From NCBI RefSeq assembly GCF_020639365.1, contig NZ_JAINUL010000001.1, positions 503,437 to 567,436 of the forward strand: a DNA stretch of 64,000 nucleotides, written 5' to 3'. Position 1 is the stretch's first letter. Every line of letters begins with the position of its first letter. The position numbers and the translations under genes were made by a program. The DNA is from Streptomyces flavotricini. Lineage in GTDB: Bacteria > Actinomycetota > Actinomycetes > Streptomycetales > Streptomycetaceae. Below the pieces are notes generated by a model that was not told where the DNA came from, made no database searches, and saw nothing but the letters and a program-made list of their open reading frames with translations. Shown here piece after piece: positions 45,940 through 54,664 of this stretch.

Positions 45940-46320
45940 TCAGTCGGCCTCCGAATAGCTGAAGTCGCCCATGGTCCAGGCACTGACGTCCTTGATCGCG
46001 ATCCGGTACATCCCGCCGGTCTCGGGAATGCCCACGGTGCCCTGGAGGATCCGGGCGACGTGGAAATGCAGGTAGGAGGGCGGCGGTGGCGCTTTGCGCG
46101 CAGCAGCGCCGCCTTCGGAGTCCATGAACAGGCCGGCGAAATCCCCGAGCCGGTCCGAGTCCGCCAGGACCTCGGCCACCCGCCGGCGCCACGCGCTCTC
46201 GGGAGCGAGGCGGCCGGTGATGACGGCGCCGTGCACCAGGACGGTCAAGGACATCTGATTGCTCTGCTGGGACTCCACAGCGGCAGCGATGGCGACGAGC
46301 AGGTCGTCAGGCTTCGACAT
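45940..46320 (-). CDS. GvpU-like (gas vesicle accessory) protein
   Basis: 126 residues, soluble. A helical start (DDLLVAIAAAVESQQ) leads to SLTVLVHGAVITGRLAPESA, then a helix, HFHVARILQGTVGIPETGGM and YRIAIKDVSAWTMGDFSY. The strand order and VHGAVITGRL/GGMYRIAIKDVSA resemble GvpU of gas-vesicle clusters, which modulates vesicle clustering. No other gvp gene is in the window, so the role here is open. Identification by memory of the family only. Confidence 0.5.
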   Translation of the reverse strand: MSKPDDLLVAIAAAVESQQSNQMSLTVLVHGAVITGRLAPESAWRRRVAEVLADSDRLGDFAGLFMDSEGGAAARKAPPPPSYLHFHVARILQGTVGIPETGGMYRIAIKDVSAWTMGDFSYSEAD

Positions 46321-46390
46321 GGGCAGGAATGCTACAAGCATCCGGCCCGGAACCCGGGCGTGTTCACCCTTGTGCCGGGGCGGGGCGGCT

Positions 46391-47614
46391 TCAGGTGGCG
46401 AATCCGATGTGTACGTGGTCGTGGTGCGTCGCGTCGGAGAAGAACTGGTTCGGCCGGGTTCCGCCCGAAAGCCGCACGGGGCCGCCGACGTTGTACGAGC
46501 CCGCTGCAGCGGCGGCGCGCATGAACGCGGTGATGAGGCTCCGCGGTGTCGTGGGGTCGACGACGGGACGGCCGTCGACGGCCCAGACGTCGAAGGCCCG
46601 GCCGACCGGGTGATCGCTCGGTCGGCCGGTGCCGAACACGTTGACCGGGTGTCCCGACCGCACCACGCTGACCGACATCCGGTAGGTGCCCGCGAGCAGG
46701 AGCATCGCCCGGAGCACGCTCTCGTGCACCGCGCCGCTGCGGACGTCCGCGGCCGCGGCGGGCGGCAGCTCGATCCGGGGCCGGGCCAGCACGGCCCGGG
46801 CCGAGGCGCCGAGCGTGGTCCCGTACCGGCCGCCGGCTCCGCCCCGGCCGCCGCCGCCGTATCCGGCGCCGCCGCGCCCGCCGGCGCCCGTCGGGTTGAA
46901 GACGCCCTGTCCGGCGGAGCCGCCGGGGCCGTTCGGGAAGGCGCCCGGAGAGCCGTTCGCGCCCTCGTTGTCCGCGCCCGGTCCTCCGGTGCCCGCCGCG
47001 CCGCCGGCGGTGGCGGTGCCCGGGCCGCCGCCCGTACCTCCCTGTGCGTCCGGTGCCAGGCCGTTGCCGTCGGCTCCCGCGCTGCCGCTGTCCCCGCCGG
47101 CGCCTCCCCGGTAGGACGGGGAGCCGATGCCCGGGCCGCCCGCGCCGCCGCCCGAACCCGCCGTCAGCAGGGGGGCGTTGGAGTCGGTGGTCACCGCGAC
47201 GAGGGCGCCGCCCGAACCGGGTGCGCCGAACTGCGGGTTCGCCGCGGCGTTCGCGCCGCGCCGGCCGACGGTGACGTTGAACGTCTGCCCGGGGGACGTG
47301 GGGAGCGTCGCCACCAGGTGCGCGCCCTTGCCGCCGGGTGTGCCGTCGTAGGCGTTGCCACCTCCGGCGCCGTCGAGGGTCACCGTGGCGCCGGCGGCTC
47401 CCTCGGGCACCGTGAGGCTTCCGGAGCCGCCCGCCGTGCAGGTGATCGTGGTGATGCCGTCCGCGACGACCGGGGCGGCGCACACCCCTTCGGCCTCCGC
47501 CGGAAGCGCCAGGGCCGTCAGGCCGCCCGCGGCGAGCGCGGACGACGCGGCCAGGACCAGCAGCCGGTCACGCCACCGGGATCCCGGTCTGTGGAGTACC
47601 GCTTTCGATGCCAT
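46391..47614 (-). CDS. Secreted glycine-rich protein with C-terminal M15-type peptidase domain
   Basis: 407 residues. Signal peptide (WRDRLLVLAASSALAAGGLT, cleavage near PAEAEG); a short beta domain with a Cys pair (GVCAAPVVADG... ITCTAGGSGS); a glycine-rich region from about 105 to 275 (SGGGAGGPGIGSPSYRGGAG, GAGGRGGAGYGGGGRGGAGG), like a PGRS or collagen-like stalk; and a D,D-peptidase-like end. The zinc motifs are SDHPVGRAFDV (HxxGxAxD) and HHDHVHIGF (HxH). It may cut peptidoglycan cross-link peptides while anchored or spread by the glycine-rich part. Confidence 0.83.
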   Translation of the reverse strand: MASKAVLHRPGSRWRDRLLVLAASSALAAGGLTALALPAEAEGVCAAPVVADGITTITCTAGGSGSLTVPEGAAGATVTLDGAGGGNAYDGTPGGKGAHLVATLPTSPGQTFNVTVGRRGANAAANPQFGAPGSGGALVAVTTDSNAPLLTAGSGGGAGGPGIGSPSYRGGAGGDSGSAGADGNGLAPDAQGGTGGGPGTATAGGAAGTGGPGADNEGANGSPGAFPNGPGGSAGQGVFNPTGAGGRGGAGYGGGGRGGAGGRYGTTLGASARAVLARPRIELPPAAAADVRSGAVHESVLRAMLLLAGTYRMSVSVVRSGHPVNVFGTGRPSDHPVGRAFDVWAVDGRPVVDPTTPRSLITAFMRAAAAAGSYNVGGPVRLSGGTRPNQFFSDATHHDHVHIGFAT

Positions 47615-47949
47615 CGACGTCTCCCCCTCTCAGTTCCGCCCGGCGGCGGCCGGAGGCGAAGTCTCCTGGGAAGCCGCTGCCGGGCGCTCCGGCACGACGA
47701 ACCGGAGCGCCGTGCCCCATGACCCCGCCGCCGTTCGCCGGGTGTCGCCGGGCCGCTCATGGAGCGGGGGCCCGGCGACACCGGCGGAAGCATCGCAGCG
47801 GGCGACGCACGACGAGGGGGAAACACGGAATCGCACCCGCACCGGCGCCGGGAGGGATAGGGGGACCCCGCCGCGTGGGCGGAGGCGTGCTCACGTGGGG
47901 GGATGGGGGCCGCGTGGGTTCGGTGTCGCGGGGCGGGGATCATGGAGGC

Positions 47950-48747
47950 ATGCCCGATGAGTCGAACCTGCTGACCGGCCCGTGGCCGCTCGTGTCGTCC
48001 GATGCGACCGACTGGCTGCTGGAACTGTGCGGCGACGGTGTCACCGGGTTCATGCCGCCCGCCATGCCCGACTCGGTCTGGGTGCTCAACGCCATGTACG
48101 AGCACGAGCGGGGTGCGGCCGGGGTGTCGTACCACGAGTACCGCCGGGCACGTCTGGCGGACGGCAGCGTCCGGCCCCGCGTCTTCGCGGGCATCGACCT
48201 CGAAGTGGGCGTCGCCACGGGAGGCGGCCTCGGCCGCGCCGAGCATCCCGGCCGCGGCTGGCGGCGGCTGCGCTGGGCGGAACTCGCCCGGCGCACCGGC
48301 GATCCCGTCGTGCCCGACGGGCTGCTGCCCTCCCACCGCTGTTTCCCCTCGGCCAGGAGGGAGGGCAGCTGGCCGCTCGGCGTCCTCCCGCCCACCGAGG
48401 GGAGCCTGGACCGCGCTACCTGGAACAGGCTGATCGCCGTCCTCACCGAACACGCCCCCGCCGGCCCGGACACCTCCTGCCTGGCCTACTACAACCCGCT
48501 GATGCTCGCGACCACCGACTTCGACAACCTCCACGTGCAGGCCGGCCGCCTCGGCGACGCGGGGATCCTCTACGACAATCCCGCAGCCGAATTCAGCCCC
48601 TCCAACCTCTGGGCGCGCGATCGTTCATGGGTCCTGTGCACCGACTACGACCTGTGGGCCACCAAGGTCGCCGGCCCCCCGGCCCTCGTCGAAGCACTGC
48701 TGAACGACCCCGGGATCGAAGCCGTACGACTGCCCGACACGCCGTGA
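47950..48747 (+). CDS. Hypothetical soluble protein, 265 residues
   Basis: No signal peptide or membrane segment. Residues: WPLVSSDATDWLLELCGDGV, MPDSVWVLNAMYEHERGAAG, LLPSHRCFPSARREGSWPLG, LTEHAPAGPDTSCLAYYNPL, FSPSNLWARDRSWVLCTDYD, LWATKVAGPPALVEALLNDP. The end (DLWATKVAGP ... IEAVRLP) recalls SUKH-like immunity proteins, but I cannot assign a family. Stands alone. Confidence 0.7.
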   Translation: MPDESNLLTGPWPLVSSDATDWLLELCGDGVTGFMPPAMPDSVWVLNAMYEHERGAAGVSYHEYRRARLADGSVRPRVFAGIDLEVGVATGGGLGRAEHPGRGWRRLRWAELARRTGDPVVPDGLLPSHRCFPSARREGSWPLGVLPPTEGSLDRATWNRLIAVLTEHAPAGPDTSCLAYYNPLMLATTDFDNLHVQAGRLGDAGILYDNPAAEFSPSNLWARDRSWVLCTDYDLWATKVAGPPALVEALLNDPGIEAVRLPDTP

Positions 48748-48873
48748 CGACGGCCCGCTCCGCGCGGCCTCGACCCCAGGTCCGCCCGCCAGGGCGGCGG
48801 TCACGGGTCCGGGGCACGCCGTCGGACGGATCAGCACGGCGGGGTGCCCTCGTCTCTGAGAGGCTCTCCGTCA

Positions 48874-48896
48874 GTGCAGTCGTCCCCTCACTGCAC
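48874..48896. repeat. Inverted repeat in the intergenic region 48748-49003
   Basis: GTGCAGT and ACTGCAC are separated by nine bases. This could be a regulator site for the reductase gene at 49004. The rest of the 256-bp gap holds no feature I can support. Confidence 0.4.
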
Positions 48897-49003
48897 CGGC
48901 CTGCCGGCCAGGCGGTTTGGCCTTTGACCGGTCACGGACGCACCGATGAGTTCTTCAGGCCCGGAGAGTCTCACCGGCATCGTCCACAGCACAGGAGGAA
49001 CAC

Positions 49004-49654
49004 GTGGCTCAGCTACTGAGGGTCCAGAGCTTCAACGTCTCGAGCGACGGGATCGGCGCGGGTGCCGCCGAGGACCAGAGCCTGGAGAGTCCGTTCGGTC
49101 TCCCCGGTGCCGAGAGGCTGTTCGGATGGGCCGGTGCCACGGCGAGCTGGCCCATGCGCACCGATCCCGGAGGGAGCCGGGGTCTCGACGACCACTTCAC
49201 GCGGGACTGGGCGCGGAACATCGGCGCCGAGATCATGGGCCGCAACAAGTTCGGGCCCCAGCGCGGGCCCTGGCACGACGACGAGTGGCGCGGCTGGTGG
49301 GGGGACGAGCCCCCGTTCCACACACCGGTGTTCGTGATGCCCCACCACCAGCGTCCCTCGTTCACCCTCTCCGACACCACGTTCCACTTCGTCGACGGCG
49401 ACCCGGCCTCGGTCCTCGAACAGGCGCTGGAGGCGGCGCGGGGCAAGGACGTCCGCCTCGGCGGCGGGGTGACCACCATCCGGCAGTTCCTTGACGCCGA
49501 TCTCGTCGACACGATGCATGTCGCGGTCTCGCCGGTGACGTTCGGGTCCGGAGTACGGCTCTGGGAGTCACCCGATGAGCTGCTCGACCGGTTCCACCTG
49601 GAAGTCGTGCCCAGTCCGAGCGGCGTGACGCACCACTTGTTCTGGCGGAAGTGA
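49004..49654 (+). CDS. Dihydrofolate reductase/RibD C-terminal family protein
   Basis: 216 residues from GTG, with CAGGAGGAA upstream. It starts LLRVQSFNVSSDGIGAGAAE and has GAEIMGRNKFGPQRGPW, TPVFVMPHHQRPSFTLSDTT, GKDVRLGGGVTTIRQFLDAD and LVDTMHVAVSPVTFGSGVRL: the order of the NADPH-binding DHFR/RibD fold. Stand-alone homologues in actinomycetes reduce unknown substrates; a role in riboflavin synthesis is unlikely without rib genes nearby. Confidence 0.88.
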   Translation: MAQLLRVQSFNVSSDGIGAGAAEDQSLESPFGLPGAERLFGWAGATASWPMRTDPGGSRGLDDHFTRDWARNIGAEIMGRNKFGPQRGPWHDDEWRGWWGDEPPFHTPVFVMPHHQRPSFTLSDTTFHFVDGDPASVLEQALEAARGKDVRLGGGVTTIRQFLDADLVDTMHVAVSPVTFGSGVRLWESPDELLDRFHLEVVPSPSGVTHHLFWRK

Positions 49655-49768
49655 CCGGGCCTCAGGGCCGGCCCCGGTCTGCCGTTCCGGCCTCCGGGGC
49701 CGCCGTGCGGTGAGCCGTCGAGCGGCCGGAGGCAATGCGGTGGCAGTGGTCGGAGAGCTGATGCTTGG

Positions 49769-50620
49769 ATGCTCGGCATGACGTCTGTGGATCTTGATGA
49801 TGGTCGTGAGCTGCTGGACCGGCTTGAGCGGTACTACGACGCGGTTCCCCGCTCCGGTGCCCGGGCCGAAGGCTTCGGGCCGCTGACCCTGTTCGTACGG
49901 GAGGGGCAGGGCTGGCCCTTCTACGCACGCCCGACCGCGGGATGGTCCGGAGCGGTGGGCGCCGCCGATGTGACCCGGGTGCGTGCCAGGCAGCGGGAGC
50001 TGGGCGTCCCTGAGAGCTTCGAGTGGATCGCCGAGACCGCGCCCTCGTTGAGGGCCGCGGTCGAGCAGGCGGGGCTCACGGTGCACGAGCACCCCCTGAT
50101 GGTGCTCGACCGGGACGCATCGGCCCCGGCCCTGCCCGGGTCGGCCGACGGCGTGGTGGTCCGGACCGTCGGGCCGGACGATCCCGTGCTGCCGAGCGCG
50201 CTGGCCGTCCCCCACCTGGCCTTCGCCGAGCCCGGCACCGGTGTCGGCGCGGCCGGCACGGCGGAACTGGGCGAGGCGGTACGGAGCCGTGCCGGTGACG
50301 GTTCCGTGGAACGCGTGGCGGCACGCATCCTGGCCGGCTTGACGTGCGTTGCCGCCGCGGTGCAGGACGGCAGGGCGCTGTGCGCCGGTCAGCACCAGCC
50401 GGTCGGCGCGGTCAGCGAGATCGTCGGGGTGGGGACCTTGCCGGCCGCGCGCCGTCGTGGGCTCGGCCATGCGGTCACCGCGGTGCTGGTGGCCGACGCA
50501 CGATCGCGGGGCATCGAGACCGTCTTCTTGTCCGCGGGCGATGACGACGTCGCCCGGGTCTATGCCCGCCTCGGTTTCCGCACCGTGGCCACCGCGCTGA
50601 TCGCCGAGCCCGCCGACTAG
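49769..50620 (+). CDS. GNAT family N-acetyltransferase, tandem-domain type
   Basis: 283 residues. The N-terminal half is a degenerate domain (LLDRLERYYDAVPRSGARAE, GLTVHEHPLMVLDRD). The C-terminal half has the CoA-binding motif VGTLPAARRRGLGHAVTAVL followed by DARSRGIETVFLSAG and VARVYARLGFRTV. Substrate unknown. No clear partner; ends 27 bp before the PAP2 stop of the convergent operon. Confidence 0.85.
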   Translation: MLGMTSVDLDDGRELLDRLERYYDAVPRSGARAEGFGPLTLFVREGQGWPFYARPTAGWSGAVGAADVTRVRARQRELGVPESFEWIAETAPSLRAAVEQAGLTVHEHPLMVLDRDASAPALPGSADGVVVRTVGPDDPVLPSALAVPHLAFAEPGTGVGAAGTAELGEAVRSRAGDGSVERVAARILAGLTCVAAAVQDGRALCAGQHQPVGAVSEIVGVGTLPAARRRGLGHAVTAVLVADARSRGIETVFLSAGDDDVARVYARLGFRTVATALIAEPAD

Positions 50621-50646
50621 GGGGTGTCCGCAAGGTGCCTTGGCGA

Positions 50647-51351
50647 TCAGGCTCCAGGGGGTGTCTTGCGACTCGCGGACGGGCCGGTGGCCGCGACGCG
50701 ACCCCGTCCGAGCCAGGCCTCCGCGGCCCAAGCCGCGGTGAGCCAGGCGAGGGCGTAGAGCCAGCCGCCGAGGACATCGGTGGGCCAGTGCACGCCGAGG
50801 TAGACGCGGGTCAGGCCGACCGTGACGGCCGAGCAGGCGAACAGGGCCCACCAGAGCCGGGCAGCGGTCGGCGAGGCCGCGCGCCACACCGCCCAGGCCA
50901 GCAGACCGGCGACGAGCGCCGAGGTCGCGGTGTGGCCGGAGGGGAAGGAGAACCCGGACGCGTGCGTCACCCGCTCGGCAACGGGCGGACGCGGCCGGGC
51001 CACGCCGTACAGGACTGCGTAGCGCAGGCCCTGGGCCAGCAGCAGGAATCCGAGCGCACCCGCGGCGCTCAGCAGCCGGCCCCTGGTGTCCCGGCCCCAT
51101 CCGGCGATGAGTCCGGCGGTCGCCGCGCACAGGTACGGGACGGGACCGGTCCCGGTCGCGGTGATGCCGCGCGCGAGGGTGACCGCGACGGCGGGGCGGT
51201 GCCGTACCGACCAGCGGTGCAGACTCCCGTCGAGTGGGTACGGGGTGCCGTGGCGGGCCGTGACGAGTGCGGCCAGTACGGCGAACAGGGCCGCGCACAG
51301 CGCTGCGACCAGGCTCCGGCGGCTGGCTCGCGATGCGTCGGGGGCACTCAC
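50647..51351 (-). CDS. PAP2-family phosphatase (third gene of dedA operon)
   Basis: 234 residues, about six membrane helices. The three PAP2 signature blocks are ARPRPPV (after LYGV), FSFPSGHTAT and RVYLGVHWPTDVLGG. The His in SGHT and the His in GVHWPTD are catalytic. It starts at a GTG overlapping the upstream PAP2 stop (GTGA), so it is translationally coupled. The likely reaction is dephosphorylation of undecaprenyl pyrophosphate or phosphatidate on the outer face of the membrane. Confidence 0.92.
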   Translation of the reverse strand: MSAPDASRASRRSLVAALCAALFAVLAALVTARHGTPYPLDGSLHRWSVRHRPAVAVTLARGITATGTGPVPYLCAATAGLIAGWGRDTRGRLLSAAGALGFLLLAQGLRYAVLYGVARPRPPVAERVTHASGFSFPSGHTATSALVAGLLAWAVWRAASPTAARLWWALFACSAVTVGLTRVYLGVHWPTDVLGGWLYALAWLTAAWAAEAWLGRGRVAATGPSASRKTPPGA

Positions 51352-51956
51352 CGGGCGGCGACCAAGGGGCGCAGCGGCGTACTGCCCAGCCGCAGTACGA
51401 GGGGGGTCGCCCGGCGGGCGGCGCGGGTCAGCAGCCAGCCGATGACCGCCCCGACGGCCAGGCCGAGTACGACGTCATGGGGATAGTGGGCACCCACCCA
51501 GACCCGGGAGAAGGCCATCAGCAGCGCGGCCGGCACCGCGATCGCCGCGAGCCGGCGGTCGGCTGCCCAGAGGGCCGCGGCGGCCGCGGCGGCGATGGCG
51601 GCGTGGTTGCTGGGGAACGACCAGTCGCCGAGCGGCGGGCAGGCTTCCAGTGTGACCGTGTGCAGGGTCCGGCAGGGGCGCTGCTCCCGGAAGACCGATT
51701 TGATGCCGGTGTCGGCGAGGAAGGCGACGACCACGACCAGGGGTGCCGCCAGTGCCATGGTGATCCCGCCCGGGTCGGCGGCCGCCCGGGCGTGCCACCA
51801 GGCGGCCAGCATGAGCACGGCGAAGAGGGCGAGGCCGTACGTCGACCATCCGGTGGCCAGGCCGTCGAGCCAGCCGGGGGCCTGCTGGGCCAGGCCGGTG
51901 AGCCGGGTGTACAGGTTTCCGTCGACGGCGGGGCCGTCCAGGGCGAGCAGGCTCAA
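51348..51956 (-). CDS. PAP2-family phosphatase (second gene of dedA operon)
   Basis: 202 residues from a TTG start that overlaps the dedA stop (TTGA), with GGAGG upstream; no ATG or GTG fits. Membrane helices and the PAP2 blocks FREQRPCRTL, WSFPSNHAAI and RVWVGAHYPHDVVLG are present; note SNH in place of SGH. It is probably the undecaprenyl-pyrophosphate phosphatase-like partner of DedA. A longer reading frame continues upstream over dedA but is not plausible as coding. Confidence 0.88.
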   Translation of the reverse strand: MSLLALDGPAVDGNLYTRLTGLAQQAPGWLDGLATGWSTYGLALFAVLMLAAWWHARAAADPGGITMALAAPLVVVVAFLADTGIKSVFREQRPCRTLHTVTLEACPPLGDWSFPSNHAAIAAAAAAALWAADRRLAAIAVPAALLMAFSRVWVGAHYPHDVVLGLAVGAVIGWLLTRAARRATPLVLRLGSTPLRPLVAAR

Positions 51957-52636
51957 TGCGAGCCTCCGTTCGAAGTACGGCTGCCCCGTCGGCGGACGAC
52001 CTCCACGGCGAGCGGGGCGAGGGAGACGAGTACGACGAGGGCGACGAGCGGCAGGAGGTAGCGGTCGACATCGGGCACGGACGAACCGAGCGCGTACCCG
52101 GCCAGCACCAGTCCCACCGCCCACACGAGCCCGCCGATCACCTGCCAGAGCGTGAAGACGCGGGCCCGGACGTTCAGCGCCCCGGCCATCGGGTTCAGTA
52201 CGGTGCGCACGATCGGCACGAAGCGGGCCAGGACGATCGCCTTGGCGTGCCCGTACCGGTCGAGGAGTTCCTCGGCCTTCGCGGCGCCCTCGTGGAGTTT
52301 GCGGCTGCGGCTGCGGGCCAGCAGGGTGCGTCCGCCGCGGCGCCCGAGGAGGTAGCCGGTCTGGGCCCCGAGCAGGGCGCCGGCCACGGCCGCGCACAGC
52401 ACCTGCGGGAGCGAGAGGTGGACCGGCCCGTGGTTGCCCGGCACGCAGAGCAGACCGGCGGTGAAGAGGAGCGAGTCGCCGGGCAGGAAGAAGCCGACGA
52501 GGAGACCGGTCTCGGCGAACAGCACGACCGCGACGCCGAGGGCGCCGAAGGCCGACAGGAGGGAACCGGCGTCCAGCAGATTGACGGCCTGCGGACTGAG
52601 CGCCTGTGACGCTGCGGCAAGGTCGGGCCAGGTCAT
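51953..52636 (-). CDS. DedA-family membrane protein
   Basis: 227 residues. The re-entrant-loop signature is GLLVGFFLPGDSLLFTAGLL, followed by TGYLLGRRGGR, the FVPIVRTVLNPMAGALN block and a final hydrophobic segment. DedA proteins of this class (UptA) move undecaprenyl phosphate back across the membrane, and the two coupled PAP2 phosphatases would supply it. First gene of the operon; divergent from the blaI operon across a region with BlaI-type dyads. Confidence 0.92.
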   Translation of the reverse strand: MTWPDLAAASQALSPQAVNLLDAGSLLSAFGALGVAVVLFAETGLLVGFFLPGDSLLFTAGLLCVPGNHGPVHLSLPQVLCAAVAGALLGAQTGYLLGRRGGRTLLARSRSRKLHEGAAKAEELLDRYGHAKAIVLARFVPIVRTVLNPMAGALNVRARVFTLWQVIGGLVWAVGLVLAGYALGSSVPDVDRYLLPLVALVVLVSLAPLAVEVVRRRGSRTSNGGSH

Positions 52637-52709
52637 GACGGACGGCTCCCCTAGGGTGAGAGTTGCAGGTGCAGGTGCAGGGTCCGGGACGACGCCCTGC
52701 CGGCTGGCG

Positions 52710-52744
52710 ACTACAGTTCCGTAGACGGTCTACAGCACTGTAGA
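52710..52744. promoter_or_regulatory. Two BlaI-type operator dyads
   Basis: A perfect 16-bp palindrome TCTACAGCACTGTAGA (52729-52744) and a weaker one around ACTACAGTTCCGTAGAC (52710-52726) carry the TACA/TGTA half-sites of BlaI/MecI repressors. The 5' end of the blaI message starts just downstream, so autoregulation is likely. The dyads are 66-120 bp from the dedA start and could also affect it. Confidence 0.75.
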
Positions 52745-52770
52745 CGATCGATGTGTGGAGGAGCGCACCC

Positions 52771-53148
52771 ATGGGCGACAGGAACGCGGAGCGACGCCCT
52801 GCCGGCGAGCTCGAGGCCGGCGTGCTGGCGGCCCTCTGGGCCGCGGACGGCCCGCTGTCCCCGGGCCAGGTCCAGGAGCAACTGGGCGGGTCCCTCGCCC
52901 GCACGACCGTGACGACGATCCTGTCCCGCCTGTTCGAGAAGGGCACCGTGACCCGGCAGCGGTCCGGCCGCGGGTTCGTCTACGTACCGGCCGAGGACGC
53001 CTCCGGCCTCACCGCCCGGCGCATGCACGCCGAACTCGCGAAGGACGAGGACCGCGGGGCCGTACTGAGCCGCTTCGTCTCCCAGCTGAGCAGCGAGGAC
53101 GAGCGCCTGCTGCGCGCCCTGCTCGACGGGGAAGGGGACGCGCCGTGA
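52771..53148 (+). CDS. blaI: BlaI/MecI/CopY-family repressor
   Basis: 125 residues. The winged helix (GELEAGVLAALWAADGPLSP; LARTTVTTILSRLFEKGTVT; GRGFVYVPAEDAS) is followed by a helical dimerisation region (VLSRFVSQLSSEDERLLRAL). In the BlaI-BlaR1 system the protease encoded next cuts or inactivates the repressor when an inducer, classically a beta-lactam, is sensed. The stop overlaps the M56 peptidase start (GTGA). Upstream dyads match its expected binding site. No beta-lactamase gene is near. Confidence 0.9.
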   Translation: MGDRNAERRPAGELEAGVLAALWAADGPLSPGQVQEQLGGSLARTTVTTILSRLFEKGTVTRQRSGRGFVYVPAEDASGLTARRMHAELAKDEDRGAVLSRFVSQLSSEDERLLRALLDGEGDAP

Positions 53149-54089
53149 TCCACACCGCCTGGCTCCTCCCCCTCTTCGTGCCGTTCCTCGTCGCACCGGC
53201 GGGCGGGCGGCTGGCCTCGAACCTGCCGCCCCGGCAGGCCATGTGGCTGCTGACGGCGACCGCGGCCGGTCTCGCCGCCGCGAGCACGTGCGCGCTGGCC
53301 CTGCTGATCGTCCCCGGCGCCACCCACCTCCACGCCGTGGCCGCGCTGGGCCACCTGCTCACCCCGCTGAGCAGCGGATCACCCGACACCGTCATCGCGA
53401 TCGCCGTCGCCGCCGGGGCCCTGCTGGCCTGGTGCGCGGCCCGGCTGGTGTGCGGCGCACGCCGACGCTGGACCCAGCTGCGCCACGCCGGGAAGCTCGC
53501 CGCGGAGGCGGACGGCGAGCTCGTCGTCCTGCCGGACGAGCACCCCGACGCCTACGCGCTCCCCGGAAGCCCCGGCCGCGTCGTCGTCACGACCGGCATG
53601 CTGCGCGCGCTGTCGGCGCCCGAGCGCGAGGTCCTGATCGCCCACGAGCGCGCCCACCTCCGGGAGCGCCACCACCTCTTCACCGCCGTGGTCGACCTGG
53701 CCGGCCTGTGCCACCCCGCGCTGCGGACCCTGCGCGAGCCGCTCGCCTACGCGCTGGAACGCAGCGCCGACGAGGCCGCGGCCAACGCCGTGGGCAGCAG
53801 GCGGCTTACCGCCCGGGCCATCGGCCGGGCCGCTCTCGCGACCCGCGCCTCGTCCGCGGCCGGCCGTACGCGTCCCGGCGTGACCCTCTCCGCGACCGCC
53901 GGACCCGTTCCCCGCCGCGTCGCCGCCCTCCTCGGCCACGGCACCGAGACCAGAACGACCCGGCCCCTCGCCCGGCGCGCCGCGGTCCTGGCACTGGTGG
54001 CCTGCCTGGCCTTCTCCGCCGGTGCGTCCCTCCAGGCGGCCGACGATCTGCACGACGGCATCGAAGTCGCCCAGGGCGAAGCCCGGTGA
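53145..54089 (+). CDS. M56 family metallopeptidase (BlaR1-like)
   Basis: 314 residues from GTG. Several N-terminal membrane helices, then the zinc motif HERAH in REVLIAHERAHLRERHH near residue 165, a second block (LERSADEAAANAVGSRRLTA) and a C-terminal membrane helix (AAVLALVACLAFSAGASLQA). The protein is shorter than BlaR1 because it lacks the extracytoplasmic penicillin-binding sensor domain, so the inducer must be sensed otherwise. It is translated together with the repressor. Confidence 0.9.
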   Translation: MIHTAWLLPLFVPFLVAPAGGRLASNLPPRQAMWLLTATAAGLAAASTCALALLIVPGATHLHAVAALGHLLTPLSSGSPDTVIAIAVAAGALLAWCAARLVCGARRRWTQLRHAGKLAAEADGELVVLPDEHPDAYALPGSPGRVVVTTGMLRALSAPEREVLIAHERAHLRERHHLFTAVVDLAGLCHPALRTLREPLAYALERSADEAAANAVGSRRLTARAIGRAALATRASSAAGRTRPGVTLSATAGPVPRRVAALLGHGTETRTTRPLARRAAVLALVACLAFSAGASLQAADDLHDGIEVAQGEAR

Positions 54090-54171
54090 CGCGCAGCACC
54101 GGAAGGGAAGAGGGCTCTGCCGAGACGCGGCCTCGGATCCGATCCGGCCGGAGGCGCGCGAACGGGCGCCG

Positions 54172-54480
54172 CTACGGGCCGCCCTCGTGCAAGCGGAAGC
54201 CGGTGACCGGTTCGGATCTGATCCGGATCGCTCCCGATGCGCCGCCCGCCCCCCAGGGCTCCGGGAGGCGCACGTACCGCTCGATCTCGTCCGGGTCGGT
54301 GACGGCGGTGGCGTAGCCGGTGGCGACCACGCTCCAGCCCGGGCGTTCACCCGGATCGACGCCATCGGCCTCGTAGGCGACGACCGCGCCCGCACCCTGC
54401 CAGGCCGCGATCCGCACGGACGGCATGGCGAGGGAGGCGAACGCCCCCGGTCTCCATGCTTCTCTGGACTTGGGGCTCAT
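54172..54480 (-). pseudogene. Pyridoxamine 5'-phosphate oxidase-like protein, N-terminally truncated
   Basis: The C-terminal strand order AVVAYEADGVDPGERPGWSV, VATGYATAVTDPDEIERYVR and IRIRSEPVTGFRLHEGG is that of small flavin-reductase-like (PNPOx/F420) proteins. The first half (flavin-binding LATVGADGxP-type strand and the RTA/GSK turn) is missing: the visible N-terminus (SPKSREAWRPGAFASLAM) is not homologous. About 100 codons remain open. Confidence 0.6.
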
Positions 54481-54664
54481 CCCGCGGCGCGAGTCGGCTG
54501 AGCCCGGGCCGGTCCGTAACGCCTGCGCCGCTCATATGCCGCCCTGTCGGGTCTGGCCGGAGAACCTCCCAGCGGCTCCGCCGGCGTGAGGACATCGCGG
54601 TGGGGTGACTTGTTCCTACGGGACGGTGCCGGAGAGGCGTGACAGAGCCCGGCGCTTGTGAGCT

